A DNA stretch of 50,074 nt from Bacteroidota bacterium. GTDB taxonomy: Bacteria > Bacteroidota > Bacteroidia > Bacteroidales > Paludibacteraceae. Position numbers and translations under genes: made by a program. Location of the stretch: contig JAJYBB010000024.1 in NCBI GenBank assembly GCA_021779195.1, forward strand, positions 1 to 50,074. The letters are read 5' to 3'. This document shows positions 16,978 through 27,506 of this stretch, one piece after another (position 1 is the stretch's first letter; each line of letters opens with the position of its first letter). The notes beneath the pieces are model-generated. The model saw only the letters and a list, made by a program, of their open reading frames with translations. It did not search any database and was not told the DNA's origin.

Positions 16978-17919
16978 TTATAAAACATTGATTTCTTTCA
17001 AAATATTGTTAGTGGCACGAACTGCAGTTGCACTTTTTTCAAACAATGCTTTTTCGTTATCATTCAATTTATAGTCAATAATTTCTTCGACGCCATTTTT
17101 ACCAATCAGTGTAGGAACACCGATACAAATATCATTTTGTCCATATTCGCCTTCAAGATATACGCAACAAGAAATAATCTTTTTCTGATCGTGAATAATC
17201 GATTCAACTAAGTAAGCAGCGGCAGCGCCGGGGGCATACCATGCCGAAGTTCCGAGCAAACCGGTCAATGTTGCTCCACCTACCATTGTGTCGCTCACAA
17301 CTTTAGCCAATGTTTCATCGCTTAACAAATCGCTCACTGAACGCCCTTTGTAATTAGCGAATCGAGTCAATGGAATCATGGTTGTGTCGCCGTGTCCACC
17401 GATAACCATTCCTTCAATTTCGTTTGGATTTGCATTTAAGGCTTTGCTTAGGTAGCATTTAAAACGTGAGCTGTCCAACGCTCCACCCATCCCAATTACT
17501 TTATTTTTAGCAAGTCCGGTAGTCTTTAATGTTAAATAGGTCATCGGATCCATTGGATTGCTTACGATTACCAAAATGGCGTTAGGCGAAAATTTAAGAA
17601 TATTCTCGGCTACCGATTTTACAATTCCTGCATTGACTCCAATAAGTTCTTCGCGTGTCATTCCGGGTTTTCGTGGAATTCCTGAAGTGATAACTACGAC
17701 GTCCGAATTGGATGTTTGAGCATAATCATTGGTACAACCCACAATTTTACTGTCAAACCCCAACAGGGTGGCAGTTTGGATCATATCCAATGCTTTACCT
17801 TCTGATACACCTTCTTTAACATCGAGCATCACAACTTCGTCGGCTACTTCATTAAAAGCAAGTACATTTGCACAAGTGGCACCTACATTTCCGGCACCTA
17901 CAACAGTTACTTTTGACAT
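16978..17919 (-). CDS. mdh: Malate dehydrogenase (LDH-like type)
   Basis: Reversible NAD-dependent oxidation of malate to oxaloacetate; in fermentative Bacteroidota it usually runs toward malate in the succinate pathway. The 313 residues show the Rossmann loop GAGNVGA (8-14) with D33 selecting NAD, the substrate loop with R83 (GIPRKPGMTR, the Arg that favours oxaloacetate over pyruvate), VSNPMD, and the catalytic His176 in GGHGDT. It starts at ATG 17919, which gives the canonical N-terminus. TACCTTTG at 17978-17971 with TTTC 20 bases upstream is a reasonable promoter. The gene is monocistronic with its own terminator, divergent from pgk. Confidence 0.96.
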   Translation of the reverse strand: MSKVTVVGAGNVGATCANVLAFNEVADEVVMLDVKEGVSEGKALDMIQTATLLGFDSKIVGCTNDYAQTSNSDVVVITSGIPRKPGMTREELIGVNAGIVKSVAENILKFSPNAILVIVSNPMDPMTYLTLKTTGLAKNKVIGMGGALDSSRFKCYLSKALNANPNEIEGMVIGGHGDTTMIPLTRFANYKGRSVSDLLSDETLAKVVSDTMVGGATLTGLLGTSAWYAPGAAAAYLVESIIHDQKKIISCCVYLEGEYGQNDICIGVPTLIGKNGVEEIIDYKLNDNEKALFEKSATAVRATNNILKEINVL

Positions 17920-18090
17920 AATAAATTTTTTTATTTTTTTTATTGATAAATCTCTTACTTTTTGAGGACACAAAGGTAAGGAATATGTTTTTATTAAAGA
18001 AATATTTCTTTAATATTTAAATCCCCTTAATGTCTTTAAATAATACACAAGTCATGAGCTTTCAAATGAGTTTTATTCTAAAGTTTTTAG

Positions 18091-18098
18091 TACCTTTG
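18091..18098 (+). promoter_or_regulatory. Likely -7 promoter element of pgk
   Basis: TACCTTTG fits TAnnTTTG; no good -33 TTTG is seen at the expected distance. It would leave a leader of about 145 nt before the pgk ATG. Confidence 0.35.
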
Positions 18099-18247
18099 TG
18101 CTGTTAAAATGAAAGTTAGATCCTGAAATTTGGTAATAAATAAATTCTTAAATAGTTTTTCTTAAACAGTTTTCAGTGGATAAAAGTTCATTTTTCATCG
18201 ACTTTGAATAAATCTGTTTTTAATATAAATTTTAATAACAAAAAGAT

Positions 18248-19507
18248 ATGCAGACAATTGACAATTTTAATTTTGCCGGCAAGAAAGCTTTTGTTCGGGT
18301 GGATTTTAATGTCCCTCTGAATGAAAACTTTGAAATTACCGATGATAACCGTATTCGGGCCGCACTTCCAACTTTAAAAAAGATTTTAAATGATGGCGGC
18401 AGTGTGATTATTGCTTCGCACATGGGTAGACCAAAGAAAAATCCGGATTCGAAGTATTCTCTAAAGTCGATTTTGGCTCATGTAAGCGAATTACTTGGAG
18501 TAACTGTGAAATTTGCTTCGGATTGCATGGGAGCAGAAACCGCTCAAATGGCTGCCCAGTTGAAACCCGGTGAAGCTTTACTCCTTGAAAATTTGCGTTT
18601 TTATGAGGAAGAAGAAGGAAAACCACGCGGTGAATTTGCAACGGATGAAGAAAAAGCAGCCGCCAAAAAAGTTACCAAGGAAAACCAAAAGAAATTTACC
18701 CAAACGCTGGCTTCGTATGCTGATTGTTATGTGAACGATGCATTCGGAACTGCCCACCGCGCACATGCATCGACGGCATTGATTGCTAAATATTTTGATG
18801 AAAACAGCAAGATGTTTGGCTACTTGATGGAAAAGGAAGTTCTTGCTGTACAAAAAGTTATGACAGATACGGCACGCCCTTTTACAGCTATTATGGGGGG
18901 GTCAAAAGTTTCATCGAAAATTGAAATTATTGAAAATCTACTAACAAAAGTAGACAACCTGATTATTGCCGGAGGAATGACTTATACGTTTACCAAAGCC
19001 TTAGGCGGTAAAATCGGTAATTCGATTTGTGAAGACGATAAATTAGATTTAGCCCTTGAATTATTAGAGAAAGCTAAAGCAAACAAGGTGAATATGGTTT
19101 TGGCTGTTGATGCTAAAATTGCAGATTCGTTCAGTAACGAAGCAAAAACAGCTTTTGTGCCTGTGAGTGAAATTCCCGATGGCTGGCAAGGACTGGACAT
19201 TGGTCCTAAAACCGAACAAATTTTTTCAGACGTGATTAAAGCTTCTAAAACCATTTTGTGGAACGGGCCTACTGGCGTTTTTGAGTTCGATAATTTCACG
19301 CAGGGTTCACGTGCTGTTGGTGATGCCATTGTCGAAGCGACTAAAAACGGTGCTTTCTCATTGGTCGGCGGTGGTGATTCTGTTGCCTGCGTTAATAAAT
19401 TTGGTATAGCTGATAAAATGTCCTATGTTTCAACCGGAGGCGGTGCTTTACTCGAAGCTATTGAAGGTATCGTACTCCCTGGTATCGAAGCTATCCGTGG
19501 ATATTAA
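18248..19507 (+). CDS. pgk: Phosphoglycerate kinase
   Basis: The first ATP-yielding step of lower glycolysis: 1,3-bisphosphoglycerate plus ADP gives 3-phosphoglycerate. The 419 residues comprise both lobes. VRVDFNVP (17-24) and ASHMGRPK carry the phosphoglycerate site, [11 protein letters not shown] begins the nucleotide lobe, and [10 protein letters not shown] plus STGGGALLE near the C-terminus bind nucleotide phosphates. The length is normal. It is monocistronic, with a strong terminator 32 bp after the stop. Confidence 0.97.
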   Translation: MQTIDNFNFAGKKAFVRVDFNVPLNENFEITDDNRIRAALPTLKKILNDGGSVIIASHMGRPKKNPDSKYSLKSILAHVSELLGVTVKFASDCMGAETAQMAAQLKPGEALLLENLRFYEEEEGKPRGEFATDEEKAAAKKVTKENQKKFTQTLASYADCYVNDAFGTAHRAHASTALIAKYFDENSKMFGYLMEKEVLAVQKVMTDTARPFTAIMGGSKVSSKIEIIENLLTKVDNLIIAGGMTYTFTKALGGKIGNSICEDDKLDLALELLEKAKANKVNMVLAVDAKIADSFSNEAKTAFVPVSEIPDGWQGLDIGPKTEQIFSDVIKASKTILWNGPTGVFEFDNFTQGSRAVGDAIVEATKNGAFSLVGGGDSVACVNKFGIADKMSYVSTGGGALLEAIEGIVLPGIEAIRGY

Positions 19508-19538
19508 TTTTCTGATTTACCCCCATATTGTATTTCTT

Positions 19539-19571
19539 AAAAACCATTCATATCACTGAATGGTTTTTTTG
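19539..19571 (+). terminator. Intrinsic terminator of pgk
   Basis: AAAACCATTCA and its complement form an 11-bp stem around the 6-nt loop TATCAC, followed by TTTTTTTG. Confidence 0.85.
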
Positions 19572-19776
19572 TCTTAGCTTTCTTCGTTCTATGTTCGAAA
19601 CAACAGGTATAACATAATCCGGAAAAGTTTATACCTTTGCATGCTAAATTGATTGATGTGAAAAAACATCCTTAATTTTGAAAATCATGGATCTTATATT
19701 ATTGTCGACAAGATGTATGAAATTATAATTATGTTATTGGTATTCAAATATATAATCTAATGCTGACAGAAGTTTT

Positions 19777-20487
19777 ATGGAAACATTTACAAGTGATTTA
19801 ACCCATCAGGATTTCCCTGTCTCCGAGAAGATTTCAGGAAGAACTATACGAAAATCAATTTTTGATCTCATTCGGTTGGAATATCCTCAATTTAAAGCTG
19901 ATCAGTCATTGGCATTATCAGAATTGAATGGTTTTCGTGAGAAATATATCGAAACATTTTTGAAAAATCAAGTTGGAGAGCTCTCCACCTCTGAAAATAC
20001 TGTGCTCGAATCATTAAAAAACAAGACTACCCTTTCAGACAAAATCGATGATGATAACCCCGAACGGACTTTTGGACAACGCATTGCAGATAAGGTTGCA
20101 AGTTTTGGAGGCAGCTGGACATTTATTATTTTGTTTGGAACTTTTTTGCTCATTTGGATTTTAATAAATGTTTTCTGGTTGGTTAACAAGGCTTTTGATC
20201 CTTATCCGTTTATTTTATTAAATCTGATTTTATCTACCATTGCAGCCGTTCAGGCACCGGTCATCATGATGAGCCAGAATCGTCAGGAAGAAAAAGACCG
20301 TGATCGGGCTAAAAAAGATTATATGGTGAATTTAAAAGCCGAGATGGAACTTCGGATGTTGCACGAGAAAATTGATCATCTGATTATTGATCAGCAACAG
20401 GAAGTTATAGAAATTCATAAAGTTCAAATTGACCTAATGAATGATATTTTGAAACGGATTGAAAAAATGGAGGACAAATACAAATAA
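19777..20487 (+). CDS. DUF1003-family membrane protein
   Basis: A 236-residue protein with two central membrane helices. The domain hallmark FDPYPFILLNLILSTIAAVQ followed by APVIMMSQNRQ and a charged KDRDRAKKDY stretch is typical of DUF1003 (PF06210). The N-terminal ~100 residues are soluble and the C-terminal ~60 are coiled-coil-like (LRMLHEKIDHLI...). No biochemical role is established for the family. A TACCTTTG box at 19632-19639 may be its -7 element. The GH2 gene starts 77 bp downstream on the same strand; co-transcription is possible, but I see no functional link. Confidence 0.88.
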   Translation: METFTSDLTHQDFPVSEKISGRTIRKSIFDLIRLEYPQFKADQSLALSELNGFREKYIETFLKNQVGELSTSENTVLESLKNKTTLSDKIDDDNPERTFGQRIADKVASFGGSWTFIILFGTFLLIWILINVFWLVNKAFDPYPFILLNLILSTIAAVQAPVIMMSQNRQEEKDRDRAKKDYMVNLKAEMELRMLHEKIDHLIIDQQQEVIEIHKVQIDLMNDILKRIEKMEDKYK

Positions 20488-20563
20488 TTTCAACAACAAA
20501 CATTTGCAACTAAAATTTAAAACCATTTATTTTTCATATTTAATTTTTTTCAAACATACACCC

Positions 20564-23059
20564 ATGAAAAAATTATGTAACTTTCTCATTCTTTTCGTAT
20601 TCGTTGGGATGCACATTTATGCGAAGCAACCCGACCGTCAAGTAATTGATTTTGATAATGATTGGAAATTTAGTCTTGCCGATTCTACTTTAAATGCATC
20701 GGCTTCGAATTTTGATGACAGTGCCTGGCGAACGCTAAATCTGCCTCATGATTGGAGTATTGAATCGGATTTCAAAAAAGAATTCCCTGCTTCCCCTGGT
20801 GGAGGTGCATTGCCTGGCGGCATCGGCTGGTATCGCAAAACCTTTAATATTGACGCTCCAGATAGAAGAAAAAAAGTGTTTGTTGAGTTCGATGGCATTT
20901 ATCGAAACAGTGAAGTGTGGATTAACGGCACGTATCTTGGTAAACGACCCTATGGTTATTCTTCATTTCAGTATGAATTGACTCCTTATCTAAAGCCGGG
21001 TTCTAAAAATGTGATTGCCGTAAAAGTTGATAATTCAAAACAGCCGAATTCCAGATGGTATTCTGGTTCGGGAATCTACCGGAATGTACATCTGATTTTC
21101 ACTAAATCGGTGTATGTCGAACATTGGGGAACATATGTGACAACGCCATATATCAATGCCGACAGTGCTGAAATCGCCATTCAAACAACTATAAAAAACA
21201 CGATGGAACTTGCTCAATCCGTAGGAGTTGAACAATTGCTTTACGATGCAAATGGAAATTTGGTAGGTAAAACGGCTGATAATTTAATGATTGGAGGTTC
21301 TGGCAAATCGAATGTTTTTTTTCAAAAATTAGAAATTAAAAAGCCTAATTTGTGGAGTATTGAATACCCATACTTGTATAAATTGGTAACGCGTCTAAAT
21401 ATATTCGGTATTTCGATGGATGAATATGAAACGACTATTGGCATCAGGTCATTTAATTTTGATGTTGAAAAAGGGTTTTTCCTGAATGGTAAGCATCTTA
21501 AAATTAATGGAGTATGTATGCATCATGATTTGGGAGCATTGGGAGCTGCCGTAAATACACGGGCTATCCAACGTCAATTGCAGATACTCAAAGGCATGGG
21601 GTGTAATGCAATTCGTACTTCTCACAATCCACCCGCTCCTGAACTTCTTGATTTATGCGACCGCATGGGTTTTCTTGTGATGGACGAAGCATTCGATATG
21701 TGGGTGAATAAAAAAACAAAATATGATTATGCATCAGATTTTCCGGAATGGCATAAAAAGGACTTGACAGACATGATTTTACGTGACAGAAATCATCCTT
21801 CCATTATCATTTGGAGTATAGGTAACGAAGTGATTGAACAGTGGGGTGAACCAAAAATCAAAGATATGGATCTGAAGGATGCCAACATTCAGTTAAACAA
21901 TCAGAAAACGCAGGAATCCTCGACGAATATGGGTAAATATGCACAGCTTACCAGAGCGTTAGTTGATATTACTAAAAGTGTTGATCCAACTCGGCCTGTT
22001 TCGGCTGCATGCAACGATACGAATGATAAGAACACTCTTTTTCAGTCAGGAGCTTTAGACTTGATTGGATTTAATTATCATGAAAATGAATATGCAGGCG
22101 TAACCAAAAGATTCCCGACACAGCCGTTTTTTGTAAGCGAATCGGTATCAGCTCTTCAAACCCGCGGTTTTTACCTTATGCCTTCAGATAGTATGTTCAT
22201 TTGGCCTGAAAGCTGGAATAAACCGTTTCGTAATCCGCTTCAAAAATGTTCAGCGTACGATAATAGTCATGCACCTTGGGGGTCGACTCATGAAGAAACC
22301 TGGAAAATTGTCAAGAAATTCGATCACATTGCAGGTCAATTTATCTGGACAGGTTTTGATTATCTTGGCGAACCAACTCCTTATTGGTGGCCTTCGCGCA
22401 GTTCATATTTTGGAATCATCGATTTGGCCGGTTTTCCTAAAGATGTTTATTATATGTATCAAAGTGAATGGAGAACCAAAGATGTGTTGCATATTTTCCC
22501 GCATTGGAACTGGGAACCGGGTAAAGTGATTGATGTATGGGCATATTATAATAATGCTGATGAAGTTGAACTGTATCTTAACGGTGTTTCATTAGGGAAA
22601 CGAAGCAAAGCCGGTGATGACCTCCATGTGATGTGGCGGGTGAAATATGAACCAGGAACATTGAAGGCCGTTTCGCGTAAAAACGGGAAAGTGGTGTTGA
22701 CAAAAGAAATTAAAACAGCCGGTACCCCTGTGAGCATTAGTTTAAAGGCTGATCGTTCAATCATTAAAGCCGATGGGAAAGACTTATCGTTTGTAACTGT
22801 ACAACTTTTGGATAAGGATGGAAATGCATCGCCCGTTGCCGACCAGTTGGTAAAATTCAGCGTGGATGGAGCAGGTGCAATTGTTGGGACAGATAATGGC
22901 GACGAAAATGATCATGTTTCACTCAAAAAACCCGAACGCCATTTGTTTTTCGGGAAATGTTTGGTCATTGTTCAAAGCACAGACAAAAGTGGAAATATTG
23001 TTCTCGGTGCTTCAGTTGATGGATTACCAACCCAACAAATTGTGATTCAAAGCAAATAA
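20564..23059 (+). CDS. Glycoside hydrolase family 2 enzyme (beta-galactosidase-like) with DUF4982-type C-terminus
   Basis: A retaining exo-beta-glycosidase of 831 residues. Domains: signal peptide (MKKLCNFLILFVFVGMHIYA), sugar-binding jelly roll (~35-185), Ig-like domain, TIM barrel (~305-600), DUF4982-like domain (VWAYYNNADEVELYLNG) and a final Ig-like region (LKADRSIIKADGKD). Catalytic residues are E422 (acid/base, SIGNEV) and E526 (nucleophile, FFVSESVSA). Beta-galactosidase is the commonest activity for this architecture; beta-glucuronidase or beta-mannosidase cannot be excluded. There is no type IX tail, so a periplasmic or envelope location is expected. It converges on the HTCS gene, a likely regulator. 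ATG 20564 is chosen for the signal peptide. Confidence 0.93.
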   Translation: MKKLCNFLILFVFVGMHIYAKQPDRQVIDFDNDWKFSLADSTLNASASNFDDSAWRTLNLPHDWSIESDFKKEFPASPGGGALPGGIGWYRKTFNIDAPDRRKKVFVEFDGIYRNSEVWINGTYLGKRPYGYSSFQYELTPYLKPGSKNVIAVKVDNSKQPNSRWYSGSGIYRNVHLIFTKSVYVEHWGTYVTTPYINADSAEIAIQTTIKNTMELAQSVGVEQLLYDANGNLVGKTADNLMIGGSGKSNVFFQKLEIKKPNLWSIEYPYLYKLVTRLNIFGISMDEYETTIGIRSFNFDVEKGFFLNGKHLKINGVCMHHDLGALGAAVNTRAIQRQLQILKGMGCNAIRTSHNPPAPELLDLCDRMGFLVMDEAFDMWVNKKTKYDYASDFPEWHKKDLTDMILRDRNHPSIIIWSIGNEVIEQWGEPKIKDMDLKDANIQLNNQKTQESSTNMGKYAQLTRALVDITKSVDPTRPVSAACNDTNDKNTLFQSGALDLIGFNYHENEYAGVTKRFPTQPFFVSESVSALQTRGFYLMPSDSMFIWPESWNKPFRNPLQKCSAYDNSHAPWGSTHEETWKIVKKFDHIAGQFIWTGFDYLGEPTPYWWPSRSSYFGIIDLAGFPKDVYYMYQSEWRTKDVLHIFPHWNWEPGKVIDVWAYYNNADEVELYLNGVSLGKRSKAGDDLHVMWRVKYEPGTLKAVSRKNGKVVLTKEIKTAGTPVSISLKADRSIIKADGKDLSFVTVQLLDKDGNASPVADQLVKFSVDGAGAIVGTDNGDENDHVSLKKPERHLFFGKCLVIVQSTDKSGNIVLGASVDGLPTQQIVIQSK

Positions 23060-23074
23060 AGCCAATTCTATTAT

Positions 23075-23117
23075 TAAAAAAGTCCCTTTAAACTGCTGTT
23101 TTAATGGGACTTTTTTA
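23075..23117. terminator. Bidirectional terminator between GH2 and HTCS genes
   Basis: AAAAAAGTCCC (23076-23086) and GGGACTTTTTT (23106-23116) pair around an AT-rich loop, giving T-runs on both strands for the two convergent genes. Confidence 0.8.
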
Positions 23118-23155
23118 ATGAAATCAAAAATATGACGTAAACGAAGGATTAATGA

Positions 23156-26100
23156 CTATTCTATACTTTCCTTACCATCTTTAATATTTTGCAGGTATTC
23201 AGTTGGGGTTACGCCGAATTCCTCTTTAAAGCATTGGCGGAAATAGGACGGGGTACTAATTCCTACTTTGAATATAATTTCGGTAATAGAATATTTGTGT
23301 GTTAACAACATTCTTTCGGCATTAATCATTTTAATTTTTCTAATAAATTCATTTGCTGAAAGTCCGGTCAAGGATTTAATTTTTCGATAAAGCGTGGAAT
23401 GACTCATATACATCTGATCGGCAATCTGAGCAATATTTAGCTGCTCAATTTCTAAATTTGCTTCAATAATTTTTGTCAGTTTTTCTATAAATTCATTATC
23501 TAATTTACTTATTGAGCTTTTCACAATATCTTGTTTATTGAGTATTGTGGATTTAAACAGATCTGCAATTTTCTTTCGGGACTCAAGAATATTATTTACC
23601 CTGCTTTTAAGAAGATTGCCGCTGAATGGCTTCGTCAGGTAAGAGTCGGCTCCAACGTTATAACCATCTGTTTTGTCCTGAAGTGAATCTTTGGCTGTAA
23701 GTAAAATAATAGGGATATGACAGGTTCGAATATCATTTTTAATGGTCTGACATAATTCCATACCATCCATAACAGGCATCATGATATCGCTAATAATAAT
23801 ATCTGGCAACCTTTCAATTGCCATTTGTAGTCCGATTTTTCCATTTTCTGCCAATAAAATCTCGAATGAATCTTCAAAACAATCGTGTATATATTCTTGT
23901 ATTTCAATATTATCCTCAACAATTAATATCACCAGTCTGGATAAAGAATGGATTTGTTCGTCGGTTATTTCAATTTCAGGTTCGTTATGAAGCGCATCCG
24001 GATAAGTATTATGTGTTAAAAATTGAAGAGTGAATGTAGTCCCAATTCCAAGTGTACTCTCAACTGAAATTGTAGCCTGATGTAGTTCCATCATATTTTT
24101 CACAAGCGATAAACCAATTCCGGTACCAGATGCCTGATATTTGCCTTTCACTTGATAATATCTGTCGAAAATGCGGGATAAAGACTCAGTTGGGATTCCG
24201 ACGCCTGTATCGGCAATCTGAATTTCGGTGTAAAGTGTATTTGCTATTGTTTTGTTGCTTATTATCAAAGTTATAGTACCTTTTTCGGTGTACTTCATCG
24301 CATTTGAAATCAAGTTATCCAGAATAATTGTAATCACTTCTGTGTCATAGTAAATTTCGATCGGATCAGGAGGTAAATCAATTTTAAATTTAATATTTTG
24401 ATTTTGATTTATCTCTTTGTATTTCAGCCATATTTCATGTGCAAGATTGGAAATATTTTCTTTCGCTACATTTAATTTCCGATTGCTTGTTTCTGATTTT
24501 CTGAACTCAAGAATTTGGTTAATCAAGTCAAGTAGTCGTTTGGCGCTATGATGTATTGAATTAATTTTTTTAAGTTGCCCTTTTTGAAGGGCATTGTCGG
24601 CAATCAAATCTTCGAGTGGACCGATGATCAACGTAAGTGGTGTGCGAAGTTCGTGGGTAATATTGGTGAAAAAACGCAACCGTTCGTTATTCAATTCTTG
24701 TTCTTGTTGATGATTTTTCTTTTCTAAATAGAGTGAGTTTTCTAAATCTAATTTTCGTTTATAGAAGCGGAGAAGAAAAAATGCAACCACGATTAAAGCA
24801 ATCAGGTAAATGAGCTTTGCCCACCAGGATAACCAGAATGGAGGATTTATGATGATCGTCATAGAACTGAAGTTCTCGTTCCAGGGCTGATTACGTAATC
24901 TTGATTTTATATTGAGTTGATATTTTCCAGGTCGTAAATTTCTGAATGTGAGTTCTTTGTTGTTTTTAATATTGTACCAGCCATCATCAAGTCCCTTCAT
25001 TTGATACGAAAACTCAATTTTGTCATTTAAGGAATAATCCATAACATTAAATGACACACTGAACGTGTTTTGGTTATAAGGAAGCATCTCGGTGTCTTTC
25101 ACCGGAAAATCAGTCAAATCGCCAGTGTAAGCGTATTTTCTTTCAGCGACTGAGAAGTCGGTTATGACCGTTTTAGGAGGTTTGCTGTCTATGAACGAAG
25201 ATTTTGAATCAAAATAACATATTCCGTTTTGAGTTCCAAAATATATGATTCCATCTGGCGTTTTAGCTATTGACGAATTAAGGTAATCGCCAAGTGGAAT
25301 ACCATCGTACTTGTTGAAATTGCGGACTGATTTATTCTTTAAATTGAAATAACTAATTCCATTCGTTGTGCTAAGCCAAAGTTCATCAGCTGATTTTCCT
25401 TCTACCATTGAATGAAAGTAATTGTCTTCAAAGCCATCTTTCAATCCGAAAGTTTGATAAATTGTGTCGGTACAATTACGAAATAAAATTAAACCACTTC
25501 GCGTTCCAATCCACATACGATTTTTTGAATCACGATAAATTTGATTTATTCCATAAAACCCATTGCCCGTATCAAAATGTCGTAATAATTTGAAATCAGG
25601 TGAAAATATATCAAGTCCGCCACCAAGTGTTCCAACCCATATTCTTCCGTTTTTATCTTCAGAAACGGATCTTAATACATTATCGGTTAAGCCATTTTCA
25701 ACACAGTAATATGAATTTTGTTTTTTTGTTATGAGGTTATATACATGCAGCCCACGATCGGATGGAATCCAAAGATTGTGTCGGGAGTCTTCGAAAAATC
25801 CCCGAATCTGAACTCCTGCGTTGTCAAATCCCTTTAATTCGCTGAATTGCTTCGAATTATAATCGTACTTAATTATTCTTCCATTATCGGTGCCAAACCA
25901 AAGATTCTTTTCTGAATCTCTATAAGCATTTAAAACATTATTTTCGATAACGGGGTTATTGGATTTGTTGAAATTAGCAACTTTAATATTGTTATAATAG
26001 ACATCAATACCCCCACCGAGCGTTGCTACCCAGAGTTTTCCATCAGCATCGATACAAAGCCCCGGTACAATTTTGTTGGACAGACTGTTGTCATTGCCTT

Positions 26101-27196
26101 TTGTTGGAAGATAGGTAATTTGATTAAAAAAATCGGGTTTGTTTTGAATGAAATTAACACCACCGCCTGATGTCCCTATCCAAATATTTCCAAATGAATC
26201 TTGTGTTATTGCTTGAATTCCTGGATTCGAAAGTCCATAGGGACTATCGGATGCCGAAATGTGTTGAAATGATACCTTCTCCGGATTGTTAAACATTTGT
26301 TCATCCAAATTGAGAATGTTTATGCCACCGGTTAAGGTGCCAATCCATAAACTATTGCCATTCACCTCTGTAATACATTGAATTAAGTTCGATGAGAGTG
26401 AATTCGGATTTTTTGGATGCTGTTGAAATACAATAAATTTTTTTGATTTAGGATTGAATAGTGCTAATCCGTTGAGCGTTCCTACCCAAATATGCTTTTG
26501 GGAATCGATGGTAATACAGTTGACAATATTGTTCGGGATGGAAGTTGGATCCTGATCAATATGTTGATAATTGATAGCAGTTCGATCTTTTACTGAAATA
26601 ACACTCATCCCTGAAAAAACATGTCCAACGTAGAGATTTCCCTGCCGATCGTCAACGACACACCAGTTATAATCGCTTCCTAATCCTTTGACATTTGACT
26701 GATTATAATGCGTGAAACTTCTTGTTTTTTTGTTGAAATAATCAATGCCTCTTTGATAGGATGCAATCCATAAATTGCCTTCAGCATTATCCGTAATCCA
26801 TGTTATACCGTTGGCTATAAGACTATTTGGATTATTTGTTTCGTTTACAAAATATGAAAATTTATTATTTTCATAATCATACACGTTGATGCCGTTTTTC
26901 TCAGTAGCAATCCAAAGCTGATCCTCATGCTTATCAGCGAAAATTGGATTCAGTTCATTGCTGTTAATCGAATTAGGCAGATTGCCTGAACTCTTGAATA
27001 TTCTGAATTTATATCCATCAAACTGGTTAAGTCCTGATTTGGTACTGATCCAAATGAGTCCTTTTCTGTCCTGCGAAATGCTTACTATATTATTATTCGA
27101 AAGCCCTTGTTCTAATCCTAATTTCTTGATTGTGAATGAACAAAATATAAAATAGAATGCCAAAACCAAACTCAATCTGATACTGAAGTTTTTCAT
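23156..27196 (-). CDS. Hybrid two-component system regulator (HTCS)
   Basis: A one-protein sensor and regulator of 1346 residues. Order: signal peptide, two seven-bladed propellers of ligand-binding two-component-regulator repeats (about 25-680; repeated IWIGT/LWVAT blades), Y_Y_Y domain (~690-770), membrane helix (~775-797), HisKA with phospho-acceptor H848 (ITHELRTPLT), HATPase (~945-1060), receiver with D1137 (IISDIMMPVMDG) and an AraC-type HTH (~1240-1340). Such proteins bind glycan fragments in the periplasm and switch on polysaccharide-utilisation genes. Here there is no SusC/SusD pair; candidate targets are the convergent GH2 and the downstream LamG gene. ATG 27196 gives a clean signal sequence. 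Confidence 0.95.
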   Translation of the reverse strand: MKNFSIRLSLVLAFYFIFCSFTIKKLGLEQGLSNNNIVSISQDRKGLIWISTKSGLNQFDGYKFRIFKSSGNLPNSINSNELNPIFADKHEDQLWIATEKNGINVYDYENNKFSYFVNETNNPNSLIANGITWITDNAEGNLWIASYQRGIDYFNKKTRSFTHYNQSNVKGLGSDYNWCVVDDRQGNLYVGHVFSGMSVISVKDRTAINYQHIDQDPTSIPNNIVNCITIDSQKHIWVGTLNGLALFNPKSKKFIVFQQHPKNPNSLSSNLIQCITEVNGNSLWIGTLTGGINILNLDEQMFNNPEKVSFQHISASDSPYGLSNPGIQAITQDSFGNIWIGTSGGGVNFIQNKPDFFNQITYLPTKGNDNSLSNKIVPGLCIDADGKLWVATLGGGIDVYYNNIKVANFNKSNNPVIENNVLNAYRDSEKNLWFGTDNGRIIKYDYNSKQFSELKGFDNAGVQIRGFFEDSRHNLWIPSDRGLHVYNLITKKQNSYYCVENGLTDNVLRSVSEDKNGRIWVGTLGGGLDIFSPDFKLLRHFDTGNGFYGINQIYRDSKNRMWIGTRSGLILFRNCTDTIYQTFGLKDGFEDNYFHSMVEGKSADELWLSTTNGISYFNLKNKSVRNFNKYDGIPLGDYLNSSIAKTPDGIIYFGTQNGICYFDSKSSFIDSKPPKTVITDFSVAERKYAYTGDLTDFPVKDTEMLPYNQNTFSVSFNVMDYSLNDKIEFSYQMKGLDDGWYNIKNNKELTFRNLRPGKYQLNIKSRLRNQPWNENFSSMTIIINPPFWLSWWAKLIYLIALIVVAFFLLRFYKRKLDLENSLYLEKKNHQQEQELNNERLRFFTNITHELRTPLTLIIGPLEDLIADNALQKGQLKKINSIHHSAKRLLDLINQILEFRKSETSNRKLNVAKENISNLAHEIWLKYKEINQNQNIKFKIDLPPDPIEIYYDTEVITIILDNLISNAMKYTEKGTITLIISNKTIANTLYTEIQIADTGVGIPTESLSRIFDRYYQVKGKYQASGTGIGLSLVKNMMELHQATISVESTLGIGTTFTLQFLTHNTYPDALHNEPEIEITDEQIHSLSRLVILIVEDNIEIQEYIHDCFEDSFEILLAENGKIGLQMAIERLPDIIISDIMMPVMDGMELCQTIKNDIRTCHIPIILLTAKDSLQDKTDGYNVGADSYLTKPFSGNLLKSRVNNILESRKKIADLFKSTILNKQDIVKSSISKLDNEFIEKLTKIIEANLEIEQLNIAQIADQMYMSHSTLYRKIKSLTGLSANEFIRKIKMINAERMLLTHKYSITEIIFKVGISTPSYFRQCFKEEFGVTPTEYLQNIKDGKESIE

Positions 27197-27506
27197 TTTG
27201 ATGAAAAAAATGTGGAGATAAATATATAAGACAAACTTTGAATACGCAACGTATTGTTCCCCAAAAATAGTGTAAATATATTGAATTTTCATTGTTGCTT
27301 CCTCTTTTGCAGAGTTTGTAACTCTTTAATGACGATTTTGTAGATTACCGAACCTGAAAATTCAATCTATTTTTGTCTCGATGAAAATGGTGAGCATAAT
27401 CTAGTAAAATAATGAATTTCTCTATTTCTTCAATTTGCCCAATATTTTTTGAATTAATAGGTAGACAATCAAGAATTTTTCAAAACCAGTTAACAATATT
27501 AAGTAT

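Noticed and set aside
27360-27506. Possible N-terminal extension of the double-AraC protein
   Set aside because: I first read an AraC-like linker upstream, but exact frame counting shows a TAG at 27462-27464 in the frame of ATG 27507.
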